DNA from: Styela clava
Taxonomy: Eukaryota; Chordata; Ascidiacea; Stolidobranchia; Styelidae
Assembly: GCF_964204865.1 (NCBI RefSeq)
Contig: NC_135259.1
Coordinates: 930,001-994,000, forward strand
DNA: 64,000 nucleotides
Direction: 5' to 3'
Positions within the stretch are counted from its first letter, which is position 1, and each line of letters begins with the position of its first letter. Under the pieces are notes generated by a model. The model made no database searches. It had not been told where the DNA came from and saw only the letters and a program-made list of their open reading frames with translations. The translations under genes and the position numbers were made by a program. Positions 48,499 to 61,712 of this stretch are shown in pieces.

Positions 48499-49602
48499 CT
48501 TTAGAGAATATTTCATTTGATTGTGTTACTTAGAAAGTCGAAACATTGGGTATATATATACTGTTAAATTTTGTATGTTTTTAATCTATATCGCGCTGAT
48601 TGATTTAAAAATTAGAGAGTTGTGATATTATGATATTGCAAAATTGTCTTGCCGTATGGAATATTTAGTTTATGTTCATTGTTTTCAGCAGATGCCATGT
48701 TCCTGATTCTATTCCAAGTTCCATCGTGTTGACTGTTCTGAACAAAACTACACCGATTCTAAGATGAATTTCATTAAGGCACAGGCAATATGCACTTTGC
48801 TCTCTAATATCAAACACTGGTAACTGATTCAGAAACGAATCGTTAACTTCGTGACAGGACTTGTTGTTTATTGTGGCGCGTTGTCAAAGATCTCCAACTA
48901 ATAATGATCAGCTACGAATGAAAATTTTCCTTTTTCTTTTGAATAGTCGGAAACATTTCTAGAATATTGAATCTGAAGAATATACTAACGTGCAAAACAG
49001 AAGAATGAGCAAGTGTTCAAGTATTCCAAATGAAATGAAACATTACTAATGTTTCTAGAGAAGGATCAAAAGCTTCCTTCATCACCCTTACGAAAGTCTA
49101 CACAGAAAGCTAAACTCACATCTTCCATTAACCTTTTAATTTCTGGTTTTCTTTTCTCTAAACTGAAGGTATTTGAGTTTCGTGTCAATTTCTCATGCTC
49201 CACATTTTAAGGAATGTTTGTAAATGAGCGTGAATCGCTTGTTATCTGAATAAAAGAACACAATTCATGTTTTGTTAGAATCATTATGACGTCATACCAA
49301 ACCTATGTCTCAGCAAACGCTAAAAATTGCGAAATTATAACCGCATATAGAATATATCTAAAAGAAAACGAAGAGGAATAAAAAAACATAGTTTGGGCTG
49401 TCCAACTAACGCCCCATGCACGGGCCGCGTTCAGCCCGCACTTAAATGAGTTCATAAGCCAACATTTTTAAAAGTTTAAATTTTAGTACCGTATTTTATA
49501 TAGGCTAAACTTTAGCGGTTCCCAAACTATGGGTCGCGAACCACTGGTGGGTCGCAAAAGGAATCTTAGTTGGTCGTGAAAAGATGTAGAGAGCTTTGGT
49601 TA

Positions 49603-51773
49603 TAGGCTTGCACGTAATTGACAAAAATCAATTCCGTAATTACGGCAAAATCAATTACGTAATGACCCCGTAATTGCGATATTTTTCCACGCATTCAAAC
49701 CTATCATAACAACCAATTGAATCCACTTCTTTTCCGAAGGGGACATTAAAGTTGGGTTTTCATATTCTTGGCAGTACTACACGCCGGCGGCAGATGTTAA
49801 ATACAAATATCAAGGAGTGAATTCAAATTAATTTTATTCTGATTTTTATCTTTTGTGTTGGCTTTGGTTTTCCTTTATCACCTTCGCAAATTAACCGTCC
49901 CATTTTTATGCGATCAATTTTATTTTATCATTACCGACACTGGTATACGGATATTTATGAAAACGATAGTTTTTTAAAACCACCTTAGTACTGAATAAAA
50001 ATTACGGGTTTCTAATTTATTAACCAACGAGGAGCGTATTCTCTCGTTTGATTATACTTGCGATTTCCTCGCTACGAAGACTTGTTTTTGCAGCGTCTTC
50101 TGCATTATCCGACATTACTGCCTTGTTAGCATTTTATAATAATAATTATTGATGTCGACTTATTGACGATATTCCGATTACCATGCTTCATTTTACATTT
50201 AATCATTTCGCGGACTGAATGTTTATAACATTATTTGCGATAAATTTAGATCAAATATTATTTATTTGAGTACAATTTAAATATAGAACTTATATGATAT
50301 GCCTTCTCCGAAAATACAAAGTTATATCGCAAAACAATTCATTTTGTGACATTTATTTTACACTCACGACATTTATTTGCTAACTCAAGTCGGCGATCCT
50401 ATCGGCCAAGATTGACACAAGTTTGGTCGAGTGCCGGTGGTATTCAAGTCGACGATAAACCAAAATAAGTTGCCGCATTTGGTAAGACAGTTAATCATAT
50501 ATGGCCGAAATATTGAGAGGAATTGTGAAAAACATCATGAGCAAGGCCAAGTCAGGACTGATATATAACGATAAAACCGTTAACAGAACATCAAGATTTT
50601 GTAATAGAAAATGGATCTCGCACAGAATAAACACACTGGCTCATATTTGATTATATATGATAGCAGTTAAATTTTTAGCGGTCTTCGAGGAATCCGTCGT
50701 TTTGCTGTTTCTCTGCCGTCTCAATCGCTTTACCGATGCCGAGAAGACGAAGTTGCGTTGGTTCATTACGCAATCTCTCTTTTGTCGTCATATTGCTATT
50801 TGATAAGCGCGACATTAATTATCACGGCGAGGTATTGGCGCGAGTGATCAATCGCTCTTTTCGCTTATTTGGTTCCAATTCGTCGCGAAAGCTCTTCGTT
50901 AAATTTCACAAGATCGTCGTGTTGAAAGGTTATGGATATTTTCCTGTTTATACCCCAAGTCTGAAATAAAACAGCCAAAAACAGTATGATATTCCATGTT
51001 CATATATCAAGTGTTGATATTAACAATAAAGAATGGTTAGGCATTGCTAATCCACACTTGGTGGGGAATTCCCACTATTTAAACGCGTGACTATAAAATA
51101 GAAACGGAACATATATACCATAAGTAACGGAAAACTGGAACAAGTAAATAATAAATAAAATGGATACAAATGTTTGATAGACCATGTTTGAAAGATTGAT
51201 CTCCTGCGTTCATTAGTCATTTCACCCGAAGAAGTTGAAACCGGGCTGTTAGCGTCCATCGGTCTTAACACAATTCTTCCCCCTATCTACGGTTATTATG
51301 TACATTGGCCATGGCCATGCTAGATAAGATGCGAGAGAAGTTGAAACCAGGTGTGTTGACGTCAATCGGTCTCAACGCAATTTTATCCCTTATCTACGGT
51401 TAAGTTACGGGAGAAATTAAAACCAGGTGTGTTGGCGTCAAACGGCCCTACTCAATTCTTCCCCCTTAACTACGTTAATAATTTACATTGGCCATGCCAG
51501 AGAAGTTGATAATAGGTTAGTAAATGGCAACGCGCCATGACTTCCTTCACCTACCTAACAAGAGAGAGAGAAGTGAGAAAAACGGCTGCGAATACCGGAA
51601 CTCTAACTTCTTCTACTTGTTGAGCTTTCATTTTTCGCAATCGACGAAATTGACTGCTTTGAAGAAAGCTCGTTTCAATGCAATAATTACGACTTTACGT
51701 AATTCGTAACTTTCCTTCCGTAACTCCAAATAATTACGTAATTCCGTAAATCCGTAAATTACGTGCAAGCCTA
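49603..51773. mobile_element. hAT-7-type element nested in hAT-3 (absent from the first locus)
   Basis: The same TAGGCTTGCACGTAATT ends as 35065-36771 but reversed in orientation and 464 bp longer. The target duplication TTTGGTTA is perfect (49595-49602, 51774-51781), and 11954-11962 is the empty site. Frame 50736-50969 shares a VGSLRN-like stretch with the reverse frame of the other element, so both derive from one master. I recognise no transposase domain. A tandem repeat lies near its right end. Confidence 0.92.
51231..51520. repeat. Short tandem array inside the hAT-7 element
   Basis: Three and a bit diverged units of 75-105 bp start at 51231, 51335, 51411 and about 51500. Each begins GAGAAGTTGAAACC or a variant and includes a GTGTTG-CGTCAA-CGG stretch and a TATCTACGGTTA-like end. 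The related element at 35065 lacks the array. Confidence 0.7.
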
Positions 51774-53140
51774 TTTGGTTAATTATACTGGTTATTAGGA
51801 TCGGTGGCGACTCGAATACGTAAATCTTCAAAAAAACAAAATAAATTAAATTGAATTTGAATTCGAATCTGTGATTGGTTCTTTTTTACGATCTTCTCAA
51901 AGAAACAAAAATTTGCTACACAAAGAATGACCATGTGGCTTTTTTACGCGTAGCAGTTTTGTACACTGTACAGCACTTCTTACCGTGTTTCCCCGAAATT
52001 TAGACAGGATATAGATTTATTTCTTTTGAAGAATAACACTATGGTTTTTTTTGGAATAGGTCTTTTGTGTTCATTTATCAAAAATAAAATTACATTGTAG
52101 TAAATCACAAGATTTTTTACTAAATATTATATAAAAACCGACATCCATAGTTTCTATTTGTATTTTCTATACAAAAATCAAGTGACAAATATCATATTTG
52201 TGATATCACACCATCTTTGATAGTGGTGTGATCTTCACCTTACTTCAGGTTAATGAACCTTTCTTCTTCCACACATTTTAAATTTATATTAAGGGTAGGG
52301 TCATTCTGAAATCATTTTAAAAATTCAAATTATTATCTTATTTTCCGGCCAGGTCTTCATTTCGAGGAAACACGGTAGTTTTGCGATGATTAGCCATTGC
52401 TGTGTTCTGTTAAATTAAAATTAAATTAAAGTTAAGTGGGTCGCCATAAGCTTTGGTAATAAATGGTGGGTCCCAACTCTAAAAAGTTTGGGAACCACTT
52501 CCGCTAAAGTATGTTTCACGATTATGGCGTGATTATTTCGGCATTCCACATACAAATGTCGGTTCTTTTAATCACGCGTGTATCAAGTCTTGCGCTCTGG
52601 TGGATATCGATGTTTAATTTTTTTTTAATTTATTGCAGAACTGTGCGTTCTGTTTGACAAATTTGAAAACTACTGTGCGATCATTGGCGACGAGGCGCTG
52701 AGGAAAATTATAGAAATGATTTTGCAATCTCCATCTCCAAATCAACTTTATTTTAAATTTTTTCTTTCGTTCTGGATTTGATCTTCCTTATCGCCACTGT
52801 AAAATTGAAAAGTTACCAATATCTTTGCTACTGGCCCCTGGATTCGTTGTATTTTTCTGTCGTGTCTATGTTTTCGCAATAAATAGAACTTATGAAATGT
52901 CGTCACTGCGGATCGGTAAAAGTTTCTAATATGATTGACCTAATGTTACTTCCTGGACTAGTATCAATGTTTCTAATTTTACAAAACGGCCTCCTGAAAA
53001 GTTAAAAATAATGCGAAATCGGGGCACATTATGCTCATCAAGAAATTGAAACAATATCATATCCACTGGAAATAAATAAAAATATTATAACTCAAATATA
53101 ACAGCCAATTTTGACGCCATTGTCCGTTAGCCAGGATTGT

Positions 53141-54916
53141 AGGCTGATGCTCGTGTATCGTGCGCTGTGCTGTCCAAGCGTTTGATTCAACGATGCGCAA
53201 GTGACGCGCCGTGTTCAGGCCACGTGAGAACGGCCATTAGAGCAAGAAACTGTTACTCAAATATTCGAATATTTTTCCCAACCCGAACTAAACTAGCACT
53301 TATAGCCACGCGGACTGCCGACAAAGGCACCTTCATGACTATTCACAGAAAGTCATCCATCAATGAGGCGGAATCCTGACGCGGGGGGAGTAGCGTCAAA
53401 AACTAGTCCAATGTCCGAATTCTCTAAAAACTGAGGAATATACATCCTTCTATCGCAGTAATCTGTGGGATTTTGCGCGGAATCAGCGTTAAGTGGAACG
53501 ACCCTGGCAATTCTTCTTGGAAAGCTTCGATATCATTTAACAGAATATGCCAAATTTGTACAGGGAATATTTACATTCCACGTCTTCGAGTTGACGAGGA
53601 ATTGAAATATTTTGAAAACTTATAGAATTACTCCACTTTGACCAACACTTCAGTCTCTTATTGTTGAATTTTTCATCCCAAGCATCAAGTATTGAACTTA
53701 CAACAGCAAGGGCTTTTCTATTTGTGACAAAACCTGTGAACTCCTGGTGTTCAAGTATGAAGCAATCTCTCTCGCTTTCACAGTTCAGTCCCAAGCACTT
53801 TTAACAGTAAGTCTCTCGATATCTAAATCAATACTTGTGGAGAGACGATGAATGTATATCTCACGTGAAACTGATTTGGAATTCGAAATCCAATCTGTCG
53901 TCTTGAACCCGTTATTGTGTAACATTTCAATCACGTTCTTAGATGCTGATACCAATGAATCGACACTCTATTTCGAAGTAAGTAAGCAACGTAAAAGTCT
54001 ATATCGATAATTGATAATGCGCTACTAGGAAATTCATGTCCGTTATCGTACGTATCTCCCGTTAAACAACAAAAATTCGCCACATAAGATGAATCAACAG
54101 CTACGAAAGCAATACGAGGCAATAATTTATACGCACATGGTTGTTTCCAGGAAAAACAGTTATTTGTACAGTTAAAAATTGCAGAATTAATATCATTTTT
54201 CAAAAATAGAATAAATGAAGCATGGCTTTTATATTGACGTTTATAGCTGTCGGTCTTTTCAGAAAAGGAAAAAACACCCCGACGCGATTATTTATTGAAT
54301 CGTTGTTTCTTTGTAAGACTTTTGAATCTCATACGAGCTGCGTGTTTGTTTAGTGACTTTCCGCAATTTCCATTCAACTCCATAAAACCAAATTCATCAT
54401 GACGGCCAAATAAATTAATTTTACTGTTCGTGAAAATATATTCTCGTCTATTTTCGAAGGACTCCCTATGCGAAAAATTGTTTGCCGTGCCTACAGATTC
54501 GCTGGACCAATTTTATCCGATTTGCTCTTGTAGCATGGTATAATGGTCACGTAATCCGCAATGCATCAAATTTGAAATTGTCTTATTGTCAATACTTGTA
54601 CGCAAATTTCCGATCAAGTCCAACCAAGAGAAGATTCAATTTCTATTGGTTCACGTTGTCGACCGACTCCATGCAAAACCTGGAAGAACACTATGAGATT
54701 ATCTGCCGCGATTAAAGTCATAGCTTGATTCGCTTCAATATCGGCCAACGGAAAATCCTGCAAGTGAGGCATATATTGAACTTTTTTAAGCATTCTATCT
54801 GAATGTGGTCTTTGTGACTCGATCACAAACACGTTGTTCAACGCCAATATTCGTCGTAACCAGATTTCACCGACAATATTACTACTTCTGTATCTTGCGA
54901 AACGCCTTTGTTTCAT
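53141..54916 (-). pseudogene. BEL/Pao pol relic, minus strand, second locus
   Basis: Copy of 13330-15105. The linker frame 53794-53537 stays open for 85 codons here (SILDAWDEKFNNKRLKCW, then ISIPRQLED), while the first copy has a TGA in it from one base change near 13834. The RT active-site strand again reads FYVAY. HLQDF and SLGWT are kept in 54916-54614. Confidence 0.78.
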
Positions 54917-55000
54917 AAAGTGTCAGTGCTAACACGGGTATGGTTTATTTTTACTAGACCAAGTTTTCGTTTCGATTCATGATGTATATATAATTAAGAT

Positions 55001-55236
55001 TTGACTAGCAGAGTCTACCACAGCGATAACTTATTCAGAAAAGCCCAATGGATCCTTCACTACAACTAGCGAAAGCTGAAACTGGACACCACGTCTGAAA
55101 CATTTGCATTGGCAACGCTGTTTGTATGAGTAGAGACATTGCGATGATTGTTAGCATTTGATCTTCTTGTAAAGATCCGCAGGCCATGGATCACTGAATG
55201 ATGCTCACCCGAACAAGCGCGACACATGTTAGGAAA
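55001..55236 (-). pseudogene. BEL/Pao gag zinc-knuckle relic in block C, second locus
   Basis: Same as 15190-15425, with the second knuckle CRACSGEHHSVIHG only. No new information beyond confirming the shared truncation. Confidence 0.62.
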
Positions 55237-56982
55237 TCTACACCTATCCTACAAAACAATCTAAACAGAAAGCTAAACTTACATGATCTGTTAACCTTTT
55301 GATTTCTGCCCATCTCCTCTTCTCTGAATGTATTTAAGTCGATTTTTAATAGTCCACAATTTTCAAGTAATGTGGGTAAATGTGCGGACGTTGCTTGTAT
55401 CGCTTTTAATCTGAATTAAAAGAACAAAATTTAAATGATTTGGGACATTCATTATGACGTCACAAAACAGAATAAAGATGAATTTTAAAACTAATAAAAG
55501 CCTAGCCCTGAATAATAAAAAGGTTGGTTGTTGTAAACTGCTTGTCTGCGGATATCTGACTTTGGTCAGACAAAAGGTTACAAAAATACATTTTTGTTAT
55601 CGTGCAGCAGGACTCTCGAATAAATAACGTCCTTGAAATATTGTAACAGAACCGATTCGCACAAAACAGATGATAGCTGTGAACTCGAAATAGTCAGTGG
55701 TGTATTTATGACTGTTGCCCACAACTTCAAGAACATACACCTTACATTTCAATAAAGCAACATAACGCTGGTCTACTCATTAATTTTCCTTTAACCAACG
55801 GTTGTGACTTTCCCGGTTTCAAATCGACACCGCTGAGAAGCAACAAGGTGGAAGCAGATAGAAAATGCACAACTATTACATTTGCTAACTTTCTGAAGAA
55901 TGGGTTGTTAATTAATACTAAAGGGAGATTTGAAGATCATCGAATGCGGACAACTAAGATTGATAATGCCAAGCCAGTGAGGGAGAAAAAGTGTACTCGC
56001 TGTAAGAAATGTTTCCTCATTTTAATTATGGTCACTAGGTTGTGTTCCAGAAAAGTGTATCGTAATATATATTTTTTGCAATCATGCCAGTCTTGCGATA
56101 ATCGTTCAATTTTACAAGCGTAGTACATTCGTATTCAGCTAAATGGAGTGATTATTATCCTAAATTTGATATTAATAATTATTTCCACATAATATTCCTA
56201 TGGTTAATACATGAGAAGTCCCAAATATATATTTTATTGAGCCAACTTGGCTGTATATTCTGACCAATAATCTGGCATCTGTATATTCTCCCGCACGCCG
56301 CTCTCTTCTTGAGGCGCAGTTCTTACCACTTCATGGCAGCTCCTGCCACGAACGAACCGCGGCAGCTCTTGCCATGGTTTTATAGCGCTATTCTGTATTC
56401 AGTAATCAGTATTAACGGTATATTCACAAACTAATGTACCAAATTCTAATTGATCATGCGGAATTATATCTACTTAAATCCTAACCCTAACCCCAAATCC
56501 ATCAAGACTGTATCCATAAGAAAAACGTTCCAACTTACCCAATATTTGTCACCCTAAGGGACAGCCCTGTCCTTACGGCCCACCTGCCGCGGTTACGGCA
56601 GCAAAATTTTACCTGCCATTGGTTTTCAATTTGCTGCCGCGGTAACGGCAGCTCGACATTGGTTTGTGGCAGCTAAAAAGTCAGTCGCCATAGGTTTGGC
56701 CGTAGCGGCCATGGTATGGAAATACCGCCATGGTTTTGCGGCAGCTGCAGACGCCATAGAATACTTGAAACTGCACTTGCTCTTCTTTCTGTGATTTTAG
56801 TGAGCGCACCTCTGTATAAGTATAAGTTTATTTCGACTCCATAATCAGCAAAACAATAAAATGAATGGTAAAAATAAATAAATAAAAACTGATTATGAAA
56901 TCAGGAGAGCGAACAAAACCTTAGATAAGGTTTAAAACGTACAGAATGTATATAAGATGGAAGGTTTTGCCAAGAAGATGTG

Positions 56983-58048
56983 GTAACGTACGTTACCGGT
57001 ACCATATTATCGCCACTTTTTACAATCCATTTACTATTACAATCCATCCGAAGTCTATCTACTTCTGGTTATAATTTCTCTATATTGTCTCTGAACATTA
57101 GATACCGATGGGAGGAAAAAATGCCGACGGCAGCGAGTCGCGAAATGAATTTGCTATGGCGACACCTCACGAATATAGTGGAAATGTGGGTATGGCGATA
57201 ATAGGAACTACGATCATCCTATTATCGCCACTTATGTCAAACTTTTTTTTCAATAGCTTTTCTCTTTAAATACATACCTAATCATTTGCTCTGAAATTTT
57301 CAATGATTAAAGAGTGTTGCTGCTGCTAGAAGGTTATTACTTTTATTTATTTCAAACATTTATCGATTTATGTAGGCCCTACGAGATTTGTTTTTCACTT
57401 CAAAGTTATATATGATGATGTCATCAAAATTAAAAAAATGCGTATCGTAGCATGGTGGTTCGGCGATCTGGCGGTCAGCGAAATCGGGAGTTTTTTTTAT
57501 TAAATGAGATTACCGTTACTGTGAAAGATTTGATAACAATTCGTTTTAATGTTTGTCCTCACATTACCGGTATTGAGCATTGCTGTTTTGTTTTTTCACG
57601 ATTTTTCCGGTTCTCCCTTCTGGCGGGCCAAAATTTTTTTATCCTATTATCGCCACCCTGCGGATACAATAATTAACAACAGCACGATATTTACAAACAC
57701 TTCCCATTTCAAACTTGATTCAACGTCGATCTAACACTGACTGACAAAAACTAAAATAAATAAACACTGTCGCGCTATTTTGGGCTGCTAATTAGTAATT
57801 ACCGCCCTCCCAAAAAGTTGGCCGAGCGTGATATCAGCTGATTTTTACATTTTACAAAAATGTATGTTTTTATTGAAATGTCTTTACGCCACCGGGTGAC
57901 AGAATATGTTTAATATTTATCACTTACGACGTCGCAATCCGAGAACAACTCATATTCAGCGCTATCTGAAAGTGCGACTGCAGCAGGGCGATTCTGAAGG
58001 CGTGTGGTGAAAATTGGCGAGTGGCGATAATAGGGTAACGTACGTTAC
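56983..58048. mobile_element. Palindrome-ended DNA element, second copy
   Basis: The ends GTAACGTACGTTAC lie at 56983-56996 and 58035-58048, with all five TATTATCGCCAC motifs kept. It differs from 17180-18242 by a few short indels, such as extra bases near 57498. Confidence 0.63.
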
Positions 58049-58056
58049 GTGTTCAC

Positions 58057-58350
58057 CTTTTTTTTTCAATTTACTTCAATGTGTTGTTTGCCACATCCTC
58101 AGCCAAGTATTTACGCCGGAATCATCTTCCGTGTTCCAAGTATTTACGCCCGAATCATCTTCCGTGTTCCTTTTTTTTCAATTTATTTCAATGTGTTGTT
58201 TGCTGTTTGGGGTAAGTGGGCACGTGCACCAGCACGTCTTAAATCTTTTTTAGATTTTGCCCACTTTCCTGATTTTCCGTACATATGTTTGTTTTGCCAT
58301 GTATTGTTTTGTTGTATTGGAAAATCGAAATAAACACTTACACTTACTTA
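58057..58350 (+). mobile_element. 294-bp insert ending in CTTACACTTACTTACA, second copy only
   Basis: Absent at the matching place in the first locus (18248), where GTTCAC runs straight into TCACC. It begins with a T-rich run, contains a 33-bp stretch twice in tandem (about 58107-58139 and 58140-58172) and a repeated TTTCAATTTA-TTCAATGTGTTGTTTG segment. It ends AATCGAAATAAACAC followed by CTTA-like repeats. The repetitive 3' end after an AATAAA suggests a 5'-truncated retroposon such as a LINE or SINE tail. No coding signal is seen, and the frames at 58014-58333 reflect its T-richness. Confidence 0.6.
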
Positions 58351-59669
58351 CACTCACCTAAAATAATTGAAATATTTCACACACGCACCCACACAACCAT
58401 ATAGAAGTTATTAAGTAAAGGGAACATGAAAAATTACATACTGGTAGTTAATGAAAAATAAATAAATAAAAATTACTTGCCACACCATATTAATAAATTT
58501 ATGGTGATTGCCACTGCCAAATTGATCAATTTTATAAATGGGAGTGAACAGTAAAGATAAACTTTTATAAAAAAATATATTGTCAAGCTGATTATAGATG
58601 GAGTCAAATGCCAAAATGCCCAACCAAAGTTGCCAGAATTGGGTGCATGAAGAGGTGGGCTAGACCACTTCATTGCCCAAACTAGAGCCTATTATTGCCA
58701 AATTATAGTCCAGATTGGGTAAGTATTTAAATCTATCAGTAACTTTATAAGTATGAGTAATTATAATTAATTAAGGTAGAAAGACAGGGTATAGGAATAT
58801 GTTGGTTGCTAAGGTTATAAGATTTTTTTTTTTCCATTCTTAGATATTGACTTCTGCAAGGATAGAGGAATTAGGAATAAAGGAATTAGTATTGTTATTT
58901 CACAGGATCATTTCTTCATTTAATTATTGTGGCGTAATAGATGTCAATTCAAGTTTATCCTGGATAAGACATCAGCCTGCGAATTTTGTTGTTGTAGACA
59001 CCATTTATATTCAATAAACTAGCCATTGTATTGATCATCACGGAACGACCTGAAAAACAGAAAATAAATCTGCGAGTAGGATATTCAAAGGTTACATATT
59101 TGGAAACAGCACTACCCTACACTTTTGTTTAGAATTAATTATTATTTCGAGTAGATATTGATTATTAGTTATCTATCTTTAAAACGCTAGTTCAAAGACC
59201 AGAGTTGAAATATGGTTGGGACACAGGGTGAATTCCTCGCAAACCATGCAGAAACTCTCAAACCACCCTGACCATTCGTATGTTGGCCTTCACATTAACT
59301 TCACAGCAGAACGTGTTTCTAAGCCCCGGTATTTGTCAATTTATAAGTCGTATTTTTCATGTTTGTTTTATTTATTTAGCTAATATTTGGAGTGATGATC
59401 ATAAATTAGATTAAATTGTGTGTAATTACTGGAATAAACTGACTCATCGATGTTCATTAATACTGCGATAATGCAATAAAGTCAAAGCAACAAATGTTGG
59501 ATGAACAATTTGGGATCGGGCTTTTTAAGTATTTCTGGTGTTACTAGCACATTGGATCACACGATATCACTCCACATCATAGTTAGGTGATAGCACCGCT
59601 TATTACCTACATATTGGATTTAATCTAAATTTGACGTGTGCAACACTAACTGAACTAAACTATTAGACT

Positions 59670-61712
59670 ATGGCATCTACAAATGATGAACCTACACAAG
59701 CATTCAAGCAGCAATGTGAAGTACATTCTCAAAATGTGGCAGATCTATGTCACGAACTGTCAACACTTCTATCCGATATTAAGAACAATGTACTTGTCGT
59801 AAAAGTCAAAGAAAATTTGGACATTGCATTAAATTCATGGCAAACATTGCAAAAATATATTTCTCCTGGAACTGATGGTGCATCTGTCCCGGTTGCATAA
59901 GAAGAAATTGAAACGGCTAAATTACAACTGGCAAGGGCTGAAGAGACTCAAAGGCTGTGGGACATAAAATACCAGAGATATTTAGAGTCTTGTGTGACAT
60001 CAAGTCGAAGTAAATCACACAAAAGTAAAAAATCTCGTCACTCTCATCAATCTCTTTCATCAATGTCATCTGTTTCAAGTCTAGCAAAGGCACGTTTAAT
60101 TGAACTAGCAGCTGCTGAAAAAGTTGAGCAAGCACAAGCACAGTTGGCTCAATCTAGACTACAAGCAGAATTCAATCAACGTCAAGCTGAATTGCAACTC
60201 GAAATATCCTTGAGAAATGCCCAGCTACAAATGGAAAAAGCTCAAGTAATAGCTACAGCAAGTAGTGTCCGATCTTCAAGGCATAGCTTCTGCCATTCGC
60301 AAACTACTAGCATCTCACCACCACCTGTGTTACAAATCAGAGACTACGCTGTGGATTCTATCCCTGTTACATCACAAAGTGTTTTGATGCACCCTGTGTC
60401 TAACTGTGTTACCACTGCTGACATACCAACCCATATTACCACTCGCCCGAGTGAACCAATGTTGTCTATGGGCCCGGCAATTGCAACAAGTTCTGGTCAT
60501 TTGCATTCCCATCAACCCATGTTCTCTAGCTCTCCAGCTTCCCCTGCGAAACTGGCAGACAATGGCTTTCTTCAAAGCACTAGCGGAATGCAAATATACA
60601 CAAGCTCAGCAGCTATCACAGTCAGTCACAGCTAAATCCACTCACAAGAAATTTTTATCCACAAGTTGGTATGTCTGTGAACACAAGAGCACCTGAACTA
60701 TTGCAAAGCCATTCCACCAGGCCTGTGATGTCAACACTACCACGGCAAGGTTTGATGCCATCATATGAATTTCCTTCGTACAACATAAACCGTCCAGCTA
60801 CTAATGTTCAACCAAGGAACGCAGCTAGCAAGGATGATTTATTTGCACTTATGCAAACAGTGCGTCAAGGGTTCACTTTGCCTAAGCTAGATCCAATTAC
60901 ATTTGATGGTAACCCTGAGTATTATCATTCATTCATCCAAGGCTTCGAAAACATGATTGATAGACATCCATATCCGCCTGATGTGAAGTTAGCACAGCTC
61001 ATTCAAATGTGTAAAGGAAGGGCGAAAGACGCAATCAAGCATCTGGTTGTGATAGCACCTGCAGCAGAAGGTATGGCAAGAAAGACTTTGGAATTCAGAT
61101 TCGGAAATCAAACTTTGGTGATTGAAGCAATTATAAAGCAGCTCACTGCTGGTCCTCAGCTAAAGGCTAACGATGCTGAAGCGCTTTATGAACTTGCTGT
61201 AAAGATGAGAAATTGCTATGTTATACTTTCTCATTGGAAGAAGGAACACATGCTTGATGCACAATCGTATCTGCGAGACATCTTTGATCGATTGCCATAT
61301 CATGTACAAATGGACTATCTCAGAGATGAATCATGGAAAAATGGTCCTATTCCATCCTACATGCATTTACTAGAATATGTTGAAAGAAGAGCTCACCTGA
61401 GCAACACATTTTATGGTCGACTCATGGCCGAACGCTATGTCAAAAGTAGGCAGCAGGTTAACCCTAGACCTCGCTCAGCTAAGACATACACAACCACAAG
61501 TTCTACAATTGCAACTACAAGGGAAAAGAAAAGTGACAACAAATTCACCAAGAACACTCAAATTCAATGTCTATGTTGTGGTGATTCACACTTTCTGTAT
61601 CACTGCACGAAGTTCAAAGATAAAGATACCAAAGAGAGACTTTTAGAGACTTCGTTCGAGAATACAAGGCATGTTTCAACTGTTTGCGTGCAGGACACAA
61701 CGTAAAGGATTG
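59670..61712 (+). pseudogene. gag: Pao-1 Gag, second copy (longer frame kept)
   Basis: The same early TAA occurs at 59898 and the same frameshift follows the coiled coil (frame ends 60635). The DUF1759-like part and first knuckle are one uninterrupted frame of 344 codons (60671-61705), because the 5-bp loss of the first copy is absent. The second knuckle is again out of frame, at 61672-61713. Since the TAA and both frameshifts are shared, Gag was already broken before duplication. Confidence 0.88.

Larger units (their letters stand above)
49512..52502. mobile_element. hAT-3 element split by a younger hAT
   Basis: Outer ends and flanks GCTAAACT/GCTAAAGT (49504-49511, 52503-52510) as at 11880-12691. 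Subtracting the inner element and one 8-bp repeat (2,179 bp) restores exactly 812 bp, the size of the first copy. Confidence 0.88.
46494..56000. repeat. Block C, copy 2
   Basis: Matches 8862-16189, with the offset rising from 37632 to 39811 because of the insertion at 49603. The stretches 47290-47660, 48510-49500 and 55240-56000 hold no recognisable gene. Confidence 0.9.
56001..59611 (+). repeat. Pao-1 5' LTR, second copy
   Basis: 3,611 bp. It has the GC-rich inverted-repeat segment and the palindrome-ended element but not hAT-4. AATAAA is intact near 59476. The 294-bp insert at 58057 is unique to it. Confidence 0.87.
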
